This document shows, one piece after another, positions 33,290 through 44,470 of a DNA stretch of 64,000 bases. The notes under the pieces were generated by a model. It ran no database searches. It had not been told where the DNA came from and saw only the letters and a list, made by a program, of their open reading frames with translations. This DNA comes from Eonycteris spelaea. Taxonomy: Eukaryota > Chordata > Mammalia > Chiroptera > Pteropodidae. Position 1 is the stretch's first letter, and each line of letters begins with the position of its first letter. Made by a program: the position numbers and the translations under genes. The stretch spans positions 2,418,001 to 2,482,000 of the forward strand of contig PUFA01000070.1 in NCBI GenBank assembly GCA_003508835.1. Reading direction: 5' to 3'.

Positions 33290-34039
33290 AATGATTACTG
33301 CTTACCACTCTCGGAGTTTGAGTCTCCTTTTTGCTGGATCACTGCTCATTCCTCTGGACCAAAACGAAGGCATACTTATATGTAATTGGTTTGGTCAAGT
33401 GCAGTGATTTAGAGATGCACTCACGTTCCCTAATCTCATTTTTATCCACTTGCCTCTACCAGGGATTCTAATCAGCCTCCCTGCTGATTTACTTCACTTC
33501 CTGTAATAAAAGAGCACTCAGAAGTGACATGAAAGACGGGCAGGCAGTTAAGAGGGATCAGCACCTCAGCTGAAATAGATACATAAAACTATTTTAATAG
33601 TAAAAGCAACAGATCAGCATTAATGTTTATAAGTTAATAAGTCCTGCTTTAGTTTAAAATTTCCGCATTCATTTCAAAACCAATAGTATTCAGTAGGTCT
33701 GTGGCCAAGCAAGGCAAATGCCGAATTAAGTTTATCTTTCATAACTAAGACTGGTGACATTAGACATTTAGGGTCTTAAAAAATGGGTAACTGGTGCTTA
33801 GAAAACCTCACCAAGTGGTTGCCTCAGAGAGAGTGGCTTGATGCCAGCTTACTATTATTCCTTCTCATTCATTCACAATAAATGCAAAGGCATTTCATAA
33901 TCAAGTGTTGTACAAAAATGAAATACAGTCAGACCAATGCTTTAAACACAGCTGGGTTGCGCGGTAGCTCAAATAATCCAGCAAGGAATTAAAAAGCCTT
34001 TTGTGTTTGGTGTGTGGGGCAGTGTCGTCAACGCGGATT
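33289..34039. other. Intergenic, no gene or repeat recognised
   Basis: Nothing identifiable; moderate GC and no open frame of note. Confidence 0.5.
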
Positions 34040-34195
34040 TATTTAATTCTCACAACAATATTGGACGGTAAATACTATTATTATCTCAATTTATGGAGTA
34101 GGAAACCGAGGTAAAAAAAGGCTTTAGCAAGGTCAGCAGGCAGTGGCTCAGCGAGGATTCGCACGAAGGCAGCCTGACCCTAGAGTGCAAGCTCG
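34040..34195 (-). repeat. MIR remnant (antisense)
   Basis: 'Atttaattctcacaacaatattgga', 'ggtaaatactattattatctcaatttatgg', 'aggattcgcacgaaggcagcctgaccctagagtgc'. Confidence 0.75.
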
Positions 34196-34377
34196 ATCCC
34201 CCACTAAATACCAGCGGGATTAGAGTTTTATTATTACTGCTCCTTTTGTTTTTGATGCTTCTATTTGATCATGGAGCTGTCGGCTGCGCTGGGAATTCGC
34301 TTCGAGCTGAGTAATGACATCAGACGATGCTGAATCACGTTTCTGTCTGGTCTCTGGATACCTCCGGGGCCGCCTCT

Positions 34378-34409
34378 GGCTACCCTGTTGCGGGTCCAAC
34401 AGGGTAGCC
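34378..34409. repeat. Perfect 13-bp hairpin
   Basis: GGCTACCCTGTTG at 34378-34390 and its exact complement CAACAGGGTAGCC at 34397-34409, around a 6-base loop CGGGTC. It lies in a small GC-rich patch (34370-34480) unlike its surroundings. Confidence 0.95.
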
Positions 34410-34509
34410 CACCATCAGTCTAAGGGCAGGGGTGCTGCTCAAGCATTTTGTTACCGAAAAGCTGACGCTAAGTGCCTGTTGGTGTTGTTCCTATGACTTT
34501 TTTCCAACA

Positions 34510-34625
34510 GCGATATCTAGCTGGGTGACTCCCGTTTAGTTATTTAATCTCCTGGTCCTCTCTTTCCCCATCTGTACTCTGAAAGGTTGGACGACATGTT
34601 CTGTAATATTCCTTCTAGCTCCTGC
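34510..34625 (+). repeat. Probable MIR-type fragment
   Basis: 'Agctgggtgactcccgtttagttatttaatctcctgg', 'ccccatctgtactctgaaaggttggac', 'ctgtaatattccttctagctcctgc' follow the order of a MIR-related SINE 3' part. Confidence 0.55.
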
Positions 34626-34654
34626 TGAGTTTCTACACGGCTGGTAACTATTTA

Positions 34655-34970
34655 CTATCTCTGCTCCTCAACCTCTCCTGGAATCTGTCCCTGTGCCTCT
34701 CTTTCTTTGACTCTTTCATTCCCCCATTATAATTTTTTCTCTCTTTATCCTTTCTTGAGTTCTATTCCCTACTGACCTTCCTCCCTGTCTTCTTTCCTTC
34801 CTACCTTCCTTCGATTTCCTTTTTCTGTCCCTTCCACTCTCTTGCTCTGACCCTCTTCAATCCCTCCTGTCTCTCTTCCCTCCATCTTTTCTTTATCTCT
34901 CTTTGAATGGTCTCTTCTTGCCCTCTCTTCCTCACTCTTTTTTTCTTTCTCCCATTGAATTCAGGACTCT
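34655..34970 (+). repeat. Pyrimidine-rich (homopurine/homopyrimidine) tract
   Basis: For about 300 bp the + strand is overwhelmingly C and T with only scattered purines, without a regular unit. Confidence 0.85.
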
Positions 34971-35560
34971 CTATTTTTCTTTTGCTGTACTGTTTATATA
35001 CAAACAGACCCTTGAGAAATTAACAGAGGTATTGATCAAAGGACACTCAGAATGGGTGGTACATTTCTTTGAAAAAAAGTAGAAATGAACATTTGGGATA
35101 GTTTGAAGTTTGAGTATTGAAAATACTTTGTCTTAGTTTCTCTGTGCTGCACAGGAAATCTTATCATCATTATAACAAATATGATTGAGGTTTGAATTCA
35201 ATAGAAACTGTGTTTCTTGGGTCTGGCATGTTTTGGATGCCCTTCTAGAATGATCTGAGCTACTTAGCTATATTAAAATAGCACTTACAAATTGGTAGTT
35301 TTATTTAGAAAACTTGAAACAAGAGAATGATCCTCAGAAGACCCAGACTAAAAACTATACCTCTGTTAGTACATGAAATTGAAAATTTTCAAATTCTATC
35401 AGCTGGATTAGGGCCCTGAATGATATTAACATTTTATCTTGCATTCTTTCTCTATACTTCATGAATTTGTTTGTATTCCTTCATTTTTGGTTAAATTATT
35501 GAAGACATCTTTTTCTAGAAAGCATCTATTATAGCTCAGATATCATAGGTAGAAAGACTA

Positions 35561-35651
35561 TTCCTTCCTTCCTTCCTTCCTTCCTTCCTTCCTTCCTTCC
35601 TTCCTTCCTTCCTTCCTTCCTTCCTCCTTCTCTTTCTTTCTTTCTTTCTTT

Positions 35652-35686
<35 letters not shown>

Positions 35687-35687
35687 T
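35561..35687 (+). repeat. Three-phase compound microsatellite (TTCC)n-(TTTC)n-(TTGC)n
   Basis: TTCC units to about 35625, then TTTC at 35631-35653, then TTGC at 35652-35687. Each phase differs from its neighbour by one base. Confidence 0.97.
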
Positions 35688-35989
35688 TTGTAATACATCC
35701 TCCTTTTACTTACTGACACATGGGCATTAGTTGGATTTTAGCAGAGTATCTGTAGGGTTCCACAATCCTTCAGGAAACACACTTTTTTTTTAAATGCCCC
35801 TTTTCTGTGCTAATTGAAATGAGAATGGCCTTTTTAAAACAATATTTGGGACAAACTATTTTTAAATTAACTCATGCTTATAGAATTTGTTGTTTAAAAT
35901 TCTTGTTATGGTCTAGGACTATATACTGTGCGCTCTTGTAAACACGTAGATCCTTTCATAGGGTTTCCATTCTTGTCTCAGGAGGAGAG

Positions 35990-38900
35990 ACTGGTTGCTA
36001 AAATCACCAATATGCATCCAATATTGTTGCATAATGCATACTGCTGTTTTTAAGGTCTATGCAGATAGACCTGTGTTTGATGTGAAGGGGTAAAGGAATT
36101 GTTTTTGATGCCTAATTTCTACCACATTTTTCACACCATCTTTTTTAGAGACCTTAGATCGCCACTGTGTTTTAAAGGGATTTGGTTGATATTTGATGCA
36201 AGGGGACCCTACCATCCTCTCAGAAACTTGGAAAATAAGTTCTTCATAGATTTTTTTTTTAATAAAAAAGAGATTTCTGAAGTCTGATTAGGTGGTCTCC
36301 ACACAGAGGCCTACAGAACACTCTGATTTGTGTGCAAACCCTGCATCAAAGGATCATGGCTGCTCAGTCCCTGGCTTAACCAACAGGTGCGGTGGCTCTG
36401 AGGCCCTCCTATTGTGGCTGATGTGGGCTTCCATTCAAAAGTGTCCAGGCCTGAGAGATGCAATCTCAGAGGAGCTTCACAGGAGGCTGGAGGATGACAC
36501 ATGGGCTAGTTAGTGATGTGTGGAATACCCACAAAGGCTTCTTGCACCTGAGACACAGAAAGCATTAAAAGGGAGAACAAATTTAGCTTCTGAAAGACAA
36601 ATGAAAGTAGAAAATGCCACGAAAAGAGCATGCACTCACTGCAGAGACGAGAAGGAAAAAGACGTTGGGTCGGCTCTGAAAGACTGAGGACAAAAGTGAA
36701 CTGGCACAGAAAGTCACTTGTGAAGGTGAGTCATCTCCCCCTGTACCTGTGGTAACTTCATGACTTCTAAAGGGAAGAACAGGTTCTGTCAACTGTTGTC
36801 TTTGCAGAGAGAGGATCATTTTAGTACGAACACCCAATGCCTTCTCTCTTTCCTCATCAGCTTCACTCTACTGAGAACACTTTATGCTCCTGAGAGGGTG
36901 TTTCCATGAAGACACATGGCCAGATCTGTTTCCTCTTCTCATTCTGATGCTCAGACAGAGCAAGGCATCTTGCTACAGTTAGATGGCAGTCTGTGGTTCC
37001 TGGTGTGGAAGATAGCTTAGGCTTTGTTTTATTACAAACATTGCTGTTCAAAAATGAGATGCCTCATAATTTGGATGAAATTCAACAATTGAGATGTCCT
37101 TTTGTGAAAAAGGACATCAACACAACTGTATCATCTTAAAATAGGGCCATGATTGGAGCTGTGGACATATGGCAATATGAAGTTTGCTTTGTACTGAAAA
37201 TATAACTTTACAAATACGTTTCTTAATCAAGACTCATTTAACCATGGCCAGTAGATGGCACCATGAGCATCTGCTATCAGATCCCAGGCTGAGAATATTT
37301 ATCTTCTCAAAGCTCTTCTCAAAATATTAAGGAAAACTTTGACTGAAACGCAACTGTATTTGGACAAGCAGATTTATTTTACTTTGGTGCTTTGTTATTA
37401 GAAACATACATATATGTGTGTATATATTTTACTCTTAAACCCTAAAGTTATGGAAAGTATCCTTGATAGTTAGGATGGACTGTAAACTTTTATAGTATTA
37501 TTGGCAGGCAAATTTTTCAATTTCTTATTTAAGCTAATTTTTTCTTAATATGAGGTTTAGTGGTTATGTGTCATAATATTGCTCAGTAAAACTCAGGAGA
37601 ATATTTTTCATGACCTAACTGTTCCTGTAAAGGAAACTCATTTATATAGAAAGAAGCAGAAATGAAGGGCAACACGCTGTGTGTATGTTTTTTAAAAAAA
37701 CAGCATAAATGAATGTTTTTATTTTAATGAATACATCTATATGAAGAATGCACGCAAGCACATACAACTCTTGATCATATTAACAAATAGATGGGTAAGG
37801 TTTAGTATAAGAATGCCACCCCCATCTCAGATTCTACTTTACCCCCAAACCTTAAGGTTTTAGAGTTAGAAACGACTCTTAGAATCCAGCTGTAGATATA
37901 GCAGTTAAAGGAGCTGCTGTTCTTTAACAAAACAAGCCATTAGCTCAGGTGGAAATCTGAACAAAACCAGCTATCACTTTGTGGATATACTCCTTGCTGG
38001 GTAAGCAGTCAAACAAGACACGGTGGAGTACAAACAAAAAGTACAGGGCAGATTGGAGAGTCAAAGACTGAAGTCGAATGCTAAAACTGCATTTGGAAGT
38101 AAAGTCAAGGGCCATTTTTCAAAAGCGTATTGGAGAGAGACACTGAAGTTCCAGAGGCACACATAAGAGGAAAACCACGGGAACATTCAGGTTTCACGAC
38201 AAAGGTACACGCACATATGGTGACTATGAGATCAGCTTCCTGAGTTGATGATTGTTTGCTTTAATATTATTCCACTTGAAGATGTAAGACCTGCCTTCAC
38301 GGGTGTCTCTTTGTCTTTCTGAACGGCACTTTTTTGTTCACAATATCTGACAGACTTATTGATCTCTTTTGAATCACAAATATTGATTAAATCATTAATT
38401 CAGAGTTTATTCAATGTCTAGCTTTGGCACAGAGTTATATCTTACATAAAATAAAATAATCAGTGTTTGCGGTAACCTGGGATTGAGGGAGAGGAGATGT
38501 CTTGTTAATGTCTAGAGAGGGTGAGCTGTGGGAATTTCAATCATTTGGGTTGGGGAAACCCTCAGCAAGTTGAATGGGAGAGGAGGGCAGGCAGAGACTG
38601 CAGGAGGAGAGAAATCCTAGTTAAAGGCACCCAGGTCCAAGGTCTGATGTTAGCAGTGATGGAGGTCCCAAGAGTCGCCAGGAGCGCTGGTCTACCTTGG
38701 GACAATGCTTTTGCTTGTGGCATTTAGAAGCTGACTCAAAGGTAGTTGGCTCTAGGAGTCTTTGTGTCACGCTTCCCTGAGACAGGCGTGTTTTCATGAG
38801 CTCAAGACCTTGGCACACAAGGACGAAACTAGTAAAAGGGAGGCAAAGAGCAAAGCCATGTTGACTTCAGTTGAATTCGAAATATGAGGAGAAAGAAATA

Positions 38901-39305
38901 TTAGAGTTTACCAAATGGAAACAGAAACTAATCTATGGAAAAAGCAGTTTTATTTTCAGTCTTCCAAGTAGATATTTCAAATGGCAAACCATAAAAAGTA
39001 ATATGAAGACCGTCGAACTGCCTGAAACACATGAAAAGGGACCAGGACATTGTTCCAGCAAACAGTTAATCATGAGAGCAATATTGCTTCAGTGTCCACA
39101 GGAATGTTTAAGACTTTTAAGGGGGGAAAATACGGGGAGAAAATACCTAATTGCTTCTAAATGGCAAAAACGAGCTAAGTCTGATTCTTTCCATTTCACA
39201 AGGGAACTAAGGACATTTGGACATCTGGGAGTTGATTCAGTTCATTCCACAAAGAAGTATTATTGTGTCGTTCTAGTTTGTTATCAGATCTGGTTTTGAG
39301 TTGAT
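35990..39305. other. Long intergenic tract without recognised repeats
   Basis: No gene. Open frames of 60-84 codons on both strands at 36099-37051 overlap and carry no domain. The 142-codon frame at 38871-39299 begins at a TTG and resembles nothing I know. A perfect hairpin lies at 37093-37118. Confidence 0.45.
37093..37118. repeat. Perfect 11-bp hairpin with a 4-base loop
   Basis: GATGTCCTTTT (37093-37103), loop GTGA, AAAAGGACATC (37108-37118). Confidence 0.95.
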
Positions 39306-39425
39306 GCTCCAACACATGCTAACTAATTTTTAGTAAGATGCTTAACTTTTCTGAGCCTTTTTTGGACAATCAGATCTACTTCAAAGATTAAATGAAAGCA
39401 TGTTAGTGATGAATGTAGAAATACT
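39306..39425 (+). repeat. MIR 3'-half remnant
   Basis: 'Taagatgcttaacttttctgagcc', 'gatctacttcaaagattaaatgaaagcatg'. Confidence 0.5.
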
Positions 39426-40789
39426 ACCATTCATATCAATAAATATGAATGAACACCTACTATATTCTAAACACAGCTCATCAATTTAAAATTTACTTTC
39501 AAAATTATTTATGCCTACGTGCTGGTTCAGGACTTTTCTTCAAAGATGGAGGAAGCTAATGTGCAAGGGCTAATTTACAAGCTCCACTGAAGACAGAGCT
39601 ATTCTTCCCTCAGCAAAAACAAGGGAAGAAAAGAAAATTATTATTTTAAAGAGAAAGAAAATAAGAGATATATTATTGGATTACCCTTGTGTGTTTTCAT
39701 TGTAGTCTTTCTAAAAAATTTTTTACTGGATCCACTTCTACATTCTGAAATAAAATGTCATATGACACAGTGGGAACTTTGGCCCAACGTTCTATAATGG
39801 AGCTGCTCCTTAAAATGACTGTGTATTTGGAGGTTCTACAGAGAACAGATCAATTATCTGGGTTTGCTTTCTACTCTAGTCAACAGAGATAATTCATTGG
39901 GAGAGAGAGACAGAGAGACAGAGAGAGATGGAGAGAAGAAGAATGCAGACTGGAGGAAGATAAAGTGTTGCTACTCAACAGAGCATACTTCATATTTGCA
40001 TGCAGGGAGTTTTTCTCTCATGTGACCTGGGCTGTGCACTGTCAGTAATAGCTAGAATAATTAAATGAATTCTCTTGGCTGCAAGAATTAATCCTGCAGA
40101 AATCTGTTAACTTGGTACCAGAGTGTGTCCTGCATTTGATACAGATAGTTCCCCATGTCTGTCTAAAATCATGATTTTGTATAGTTTTACTATTGGTATT
40201 CTTAATTTGTAGTATTTCTCTTTGGCTCTTTTTCAAATCTGCTCTGTCACTTTTTATAGTTTCCAGTTTCCCAATGAAATTTCCAGGCATAGTAGAAATC
40301 AGAAGCTCCCGGAGGGGTGAGTGGATGCAAATGATGACCTTTAAGGCCTAAGCTGGGAACTGGTACCTTGTTACCTTAGCCCACATTCAGGTGACATCAG
40401 CCAATCTTATGTCCAAGCCCAGCACTGGTAGTATGGGGAGGGAATCTGAAAAATAATCTGCCATAAATAGGTGTTCCAATTAACTGTCAGACGCTATGAG
40501 GTAGTGGTGATTACAAATTAGCAAGTATTTGGTACAAATTTGGTGATATAAAACCATGCTTCCAATGAATTTGAAACTTAATGAACTTGTTCCTCTAAGT
40601 TCTTTGAAAGCCCTACATACTGAGGATAATTGGACATTTAGAGCTTTTTCCACACCCACTCCTACTTGCTAACAGGTATCACTAGATAATTATTTCATAA
40701 ACATTTCAAAGTATTCCATATCTTAATAGACACAACAAATAGTAAGAATGATCCTAATAATGCTGAAAAAATTTTAAATGTAATTCTTT

Positions 40790-41755
40790 CAATTTAGTTT
40801 TTATTTCTGCTATTATGTATTAATATATGAGATCTCACTTTTGTTCTCCAAACATTCAATCTTCTTTTTAGAAAAGTAGATTCTGATTCTTGTGTCATAA
40901 ATGCTTGATCGTTCTCAGGATATCAGTGACAAATTTTGACTTTTTTCCTACTGCATAGTCATTTCCTCTACATTGTTTTCTTCTTTCTATATTTTATATT
41001 AGAGGATTTCTCCAAATTCCTGGTGATCCTTATATTCTGCTCATATTTAATATTTGAACTTTAAAAGCTGATTGGAACTTTGCATATGTGGGAGGGGCAT
41101 GGTGTGCAGGAGTCTGTTGGCTGGCTGAATCATTTGGTTGAGTATTTCCTGTTGGGCTAATCACATGACCTAGAGAAGACTTCCATCTCTTGCCTGAATA
41201 TCAGGGTTCTGAAAGCTCAGTGGAAGAAGGAGGCTGGATGTCTCAAATAAAGAAGGTCACTTTTAACTTAACACTTGTTTTCAACATGATACCTTTGTCT
41301 CCAGTCTAGAGATCCTCCATCTTACTCTCTATAGAATTGAGCTTCCTGTCTTTGAGAGATAGAAAGGACAGTAGACCAACTCCATAGAGTGGGATAAAGG
41401 GGTCTGCTGAGGAGTCAAGTCTGTTCTCAAACAGACTTCCAACAGATCCTTCTGTTCTTAGCTCCATCTTCACTTCTACTGCTAGAGATGTGGTGCCATT
41501 CATATCTGAACAATTTGTGGGTCCCCAGTATAATTCAGGTTGCTTGTCGGCATTCTTAGTTGTTAGCTTAAGAGTTAGCTCTTAAGTCTACAAAATGCAT
41601 TTCCATTTGTCCATCAGCTTTCTAGCTTCCAAAATGTTGTTTTCTCGCTCATTCTGTTTGTACTTGTGGGTATATGCTTTTGAATCTTTCTTTATTATTA
41701 TTTTGGTTGGATTTTGGGAGAGGCAGAGACTATTGCCATCTTTTACCAGAAGTTT
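40790..41755 (-). mobile_element. Antisense old L1, 5' portion
   Basis: 'Ttcctggtgatccttatattctgctcatatttaa' resembles 9150-9190. The end, ATTTTGGTTGGATTTTGGGA then 'gccatcttttaccagaagt', fits the reverse complement of an old L1 5' end, so the 5' terminus is near 41753. Confidence 0.55.
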
Positions 41756-43400
41756 ACTTTATGTTTCTAGATGAAGTTTATTTTACTTTAACCCATAACA
41801 TGTTTGACTGGTCATGAATTTGCCCTCATTCATTTAGGAGGCTTCTTCTTTCTTGCTATGTTATCAGACGGGAATCCTGGATGTAGTTAGTGATGAAAAG
41901 TGGGCACAGGCAGCACTTCACTTTTATTGTTGCACCTTTTGTTGCCCAGTGGAGTTGTCTCTTCAGCCATGATGCTCTGGCCAGGCCTAGAGATGTTATC
42001 TTCCCTGACCACAGACTCAACATCTCATAGCCACCCTGCTGTGTAAAGGAATGCTACATTTGCCACTTTGTCCTCTATCTATTCCTTAGTCTCAAGGAAG
42101 CTCAGGCTTCCTAAGAGCTCAACTTGATCATCTTCACCTTGAAGGCTGCCCAGTTTAACCTTCAGTGTGCATAATCTATGGAAACTATTGCTTATTCCCC
42201 ATCCTGAGTGAGGACTGGTGGTAGAAGTGTTGGGGAGTCAGTGATATATCTATAATTGATTAGTCTCAAAAGTCAACATCGATTATTTTTTCTGGGATGG
42301 TGATCAGCAAAGATGCTTATACTATGTATTTTTTACTTAATAATTTGCGTTGTTGCATTCTGCTTGGAATCCCTCAGTCTCCCTTTTCCTGTGGGCTTCT
42401 CTTCTCTAGTTTCTTGCTCGTTCCATTGGGGTTTTTATTTACCGAGTGCTCTCCTGTGTCTTACCTCAACCTCAAATTGACTCTATGTGAAGAAAGACCT
42501 TTGAGGTTGGGGCCATCCATGGTCCTGGGTGGTTATAGCCCATTTCTATGACTGGGTCAGAAAATGGATGGGAATATCAATCATTCTGTCACCAAATGTT
42601 AATTTGTCTTTTGTCTTTCATTGCACATTACCATCCTCTCCATCATAATGGTACCTAATCACTTGCCAGCTTTCACTGCAACTATGGGGGTGGAGGGTAG
42701 AATTAAACCTTTATAGTGATGAGAAATAGAGCAAGTATATTGTGAGGTCCCATTTGAGGGGTAGCTACTCTGTATATACCCATTCCTGTAGCCTGTTTCT
42801 CAGTCCTCCAGTCTTATAGACTGCAATCTCACATTCATAGGTAAAAAACAAGGCTGATGAAAGTTGTGAGTATTGGTATTTTAAACCTTCAATACAACTA
42901 AATATATATATTTATTTATCTTGGTAATTCTTAACTGAATGAAGTAAATCACCAAAGAGACTTATTCAAACCACCTCTTTTCTAATTCTATTAACCTCCA
43001 AGGGATATGGTCTGCAGGCAGAAAAAGCTCTGCCATAAAATGCCACTGTTGTTAATGAGGTACATTGCATTCCTCAGGTATTTTAGGTTAGAAAAGTCTT
43101 GACAACCACCAATTGCAAGTGACTCACTTATTGAGGTTTGAAAGGATAGTGTTCTTTCAGTTTGGAACAGCTTGGTTTTAAAACACGTAAGTTTCATATA
43201 TTTAGGTGATCAGAAAACTTCAATTAAAACAAATTTGCTGTACTCTTCTAAATTGGCAAATTGTAAAATTTACAAATGTTTTACAAATGTAATAAAACTG
43301 GATAGAATTCTGTGAAGATTAGTACAATTTTTAGGAAACGATATGACCCTATATCACCAAAATCATGGGACAACAATCTCAATATTGACTAAAATTTTGG
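41756..43400. other. Intergenic, no gene seen
   Basis: Unassigned sequence. The 84-codon frame at 42297-42551 has a hydrophobic stretch but no recognisable family. Confidence 0.5.
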
Positions 43401-43404
43401 AAGT

Positions 43405-43620
43405 GTTTGCTGAGTGTCAGACCCTGTGCTACATACTTTACATGAATTATTCCATGTGATCCCCTCAACAACCCTAAGACAATAAATAGCTTTATCCCCA
43501 TTTTATAGGTAGGAAACAGAATTTCAGAAAGGCTGGGTGACATGTCTTGAGTCACATACTAAGTGACAGAGCTGGGATTGCAACTCAGGGCTATCTGATT
43601 TCAAATCTCATGTTTTTAAC
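43405..43620 (-). repeat. MIR SINE (antisense)
   Basis: 'Tgagtgtcagaccctgtgctacatactttacatgaat', 'ccccattttataggtaggaaacag', 'gtgacagagctgggattgcaactcagggctatctg'. Confidence 0.88.
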
Positions 43621-43639
43621 TCTCATTGTGTACTTTAAC

Positions 43640-44070
43640 TTTTTGTCCCAGTAATTCTACACTAGGAAATGTAACCTAAGGAAGCAATTCTTTAGGAAAA
43701 AAGCTACATACACAGATGTTTATTGCAGCGGATTGTATGATAGTAAATATTTAGAAACCACCTACGTTTCTCACAATAGGAGAATGGTTAAGGGAACTAT
43801 AAGAGATTTGCTCAATGGAATATTATGGAATTATGAACCAGTCATTAGGTTGTTTTCACAAAAATACAGAAAGATGTTTATAATTATATAACTTTTAAAT
43901 GTTGAATGAGAAACATTGTTTACCACCAGGATTTCAACAATGAAAATATATGAACATGTAAACACAAGGACCTTAAGTTACAAAAAAAAAAAAATAGTTT
44001 TCAGGCATGGGATTACATCTATTTTATCCCTGAATTGAAACAATTTCTTATTTTTGAATTGGGCACAAAG
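43640..44070 (+). mobile_element. Old L1 (L1ME-like) 3' region, sense
   Basis: 'Cagtaattctacactaggaaatgtaacctaagg', 'cagatgtttattgcagcggattgtatgatag', 'aataggagaatggttaaggg', 'caatggaatattatgg'. An A-run at 43982-43993 is internal. Confidence 0.75.
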
Positions 44071-44231
44071 AAACAGGTTTTAGTTTTTCTGTCTCAAACA
44101 GCAATTCATAAAAATAGCAGAGAAGTAAAATAAGCTCTTGGTAATAATTATTGCACAGATCTACTTCTTTGGAAAATATTAAGAATGGTAGGATTTCACA
44201 ATATTGGAAATTATCTAATATTATTACTTAT

Positions 44232-44425
44232 TACAGCACCTGGTCTTCCTAGGTGGTCTCCCATCCAAGTACTAACCAGGCCTGACCCTGCTTAGCTTCC
44301 AGATTAGACTTTGGGCTTGTTCATGGTGGCATGCCATAGACATGGATTATAGCTCCACTGTGATGCCAACCCAGGACCTTCTGTGTGTAAAGCAGACGTG
44401 CTAACTGCTACACTATGGAACCGCA
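44232..44425 (-). mobile_element. Fruit-bat-type SINE: tRNA-Val(UAC) head fused to a 5S rRNA body
   Basis: Read on the minus strand, 44425 down to about 44342 matches tRNA-Val with anticodon UAC: GGTTCCATAGTGTAGCAG at the start (A-box region), then CGTCTGCTTTACACACAG and AAGGTCCTGGGTT; the B box is degraded. It runs directly into 44341-44232, which matches 5S rRNA from GTCTA through GGAAGCTAAGCAGGGT, TACTTGGATGGGAGACC (box C intact) to GGTGCTGTA. A few bases of the 5S part near 44310 are missing. Published fruit-bat (Pteropodidae) SINEs combine tRNA and 5S rRNA parts, which is the main clue to the organism. It is a retroposed copy, not a working tRNA or 5S gene. Confidence 0.9.
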
Positions 44426-44440
44426 TCCAAAATCATCTTT

Positions 44441-44466
44441 ATATATCGATATCGATATCGATATAT
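44441..44466. repeat. 26-bp perfect palindrome of ATCGAT units
   Basis: Three overlapping ATCGAT units flanked by ATAT make an exactly self-complementary 26-mer with three CpGs, 16 bp outside the 5' end of the SINE. Confidence 0.93.
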
Positions 44467-44470
44467 ATCC

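Noticed and set aside
38871..39299. 142-codon open frame on +
   Set aside because: It begins at a TTG, has no recognised domain, no splice or promoter context and no homologue I know; a frame of this length is expected by chance in 64 kb.
44232..44425. A functional tRNA-Val or 5S rRNA gene
   Set aside because: The tRNA part has a degraded B box and no intact T-arm pairing, the 5S part lacks several bases, and the two are fused, as in a SINE.
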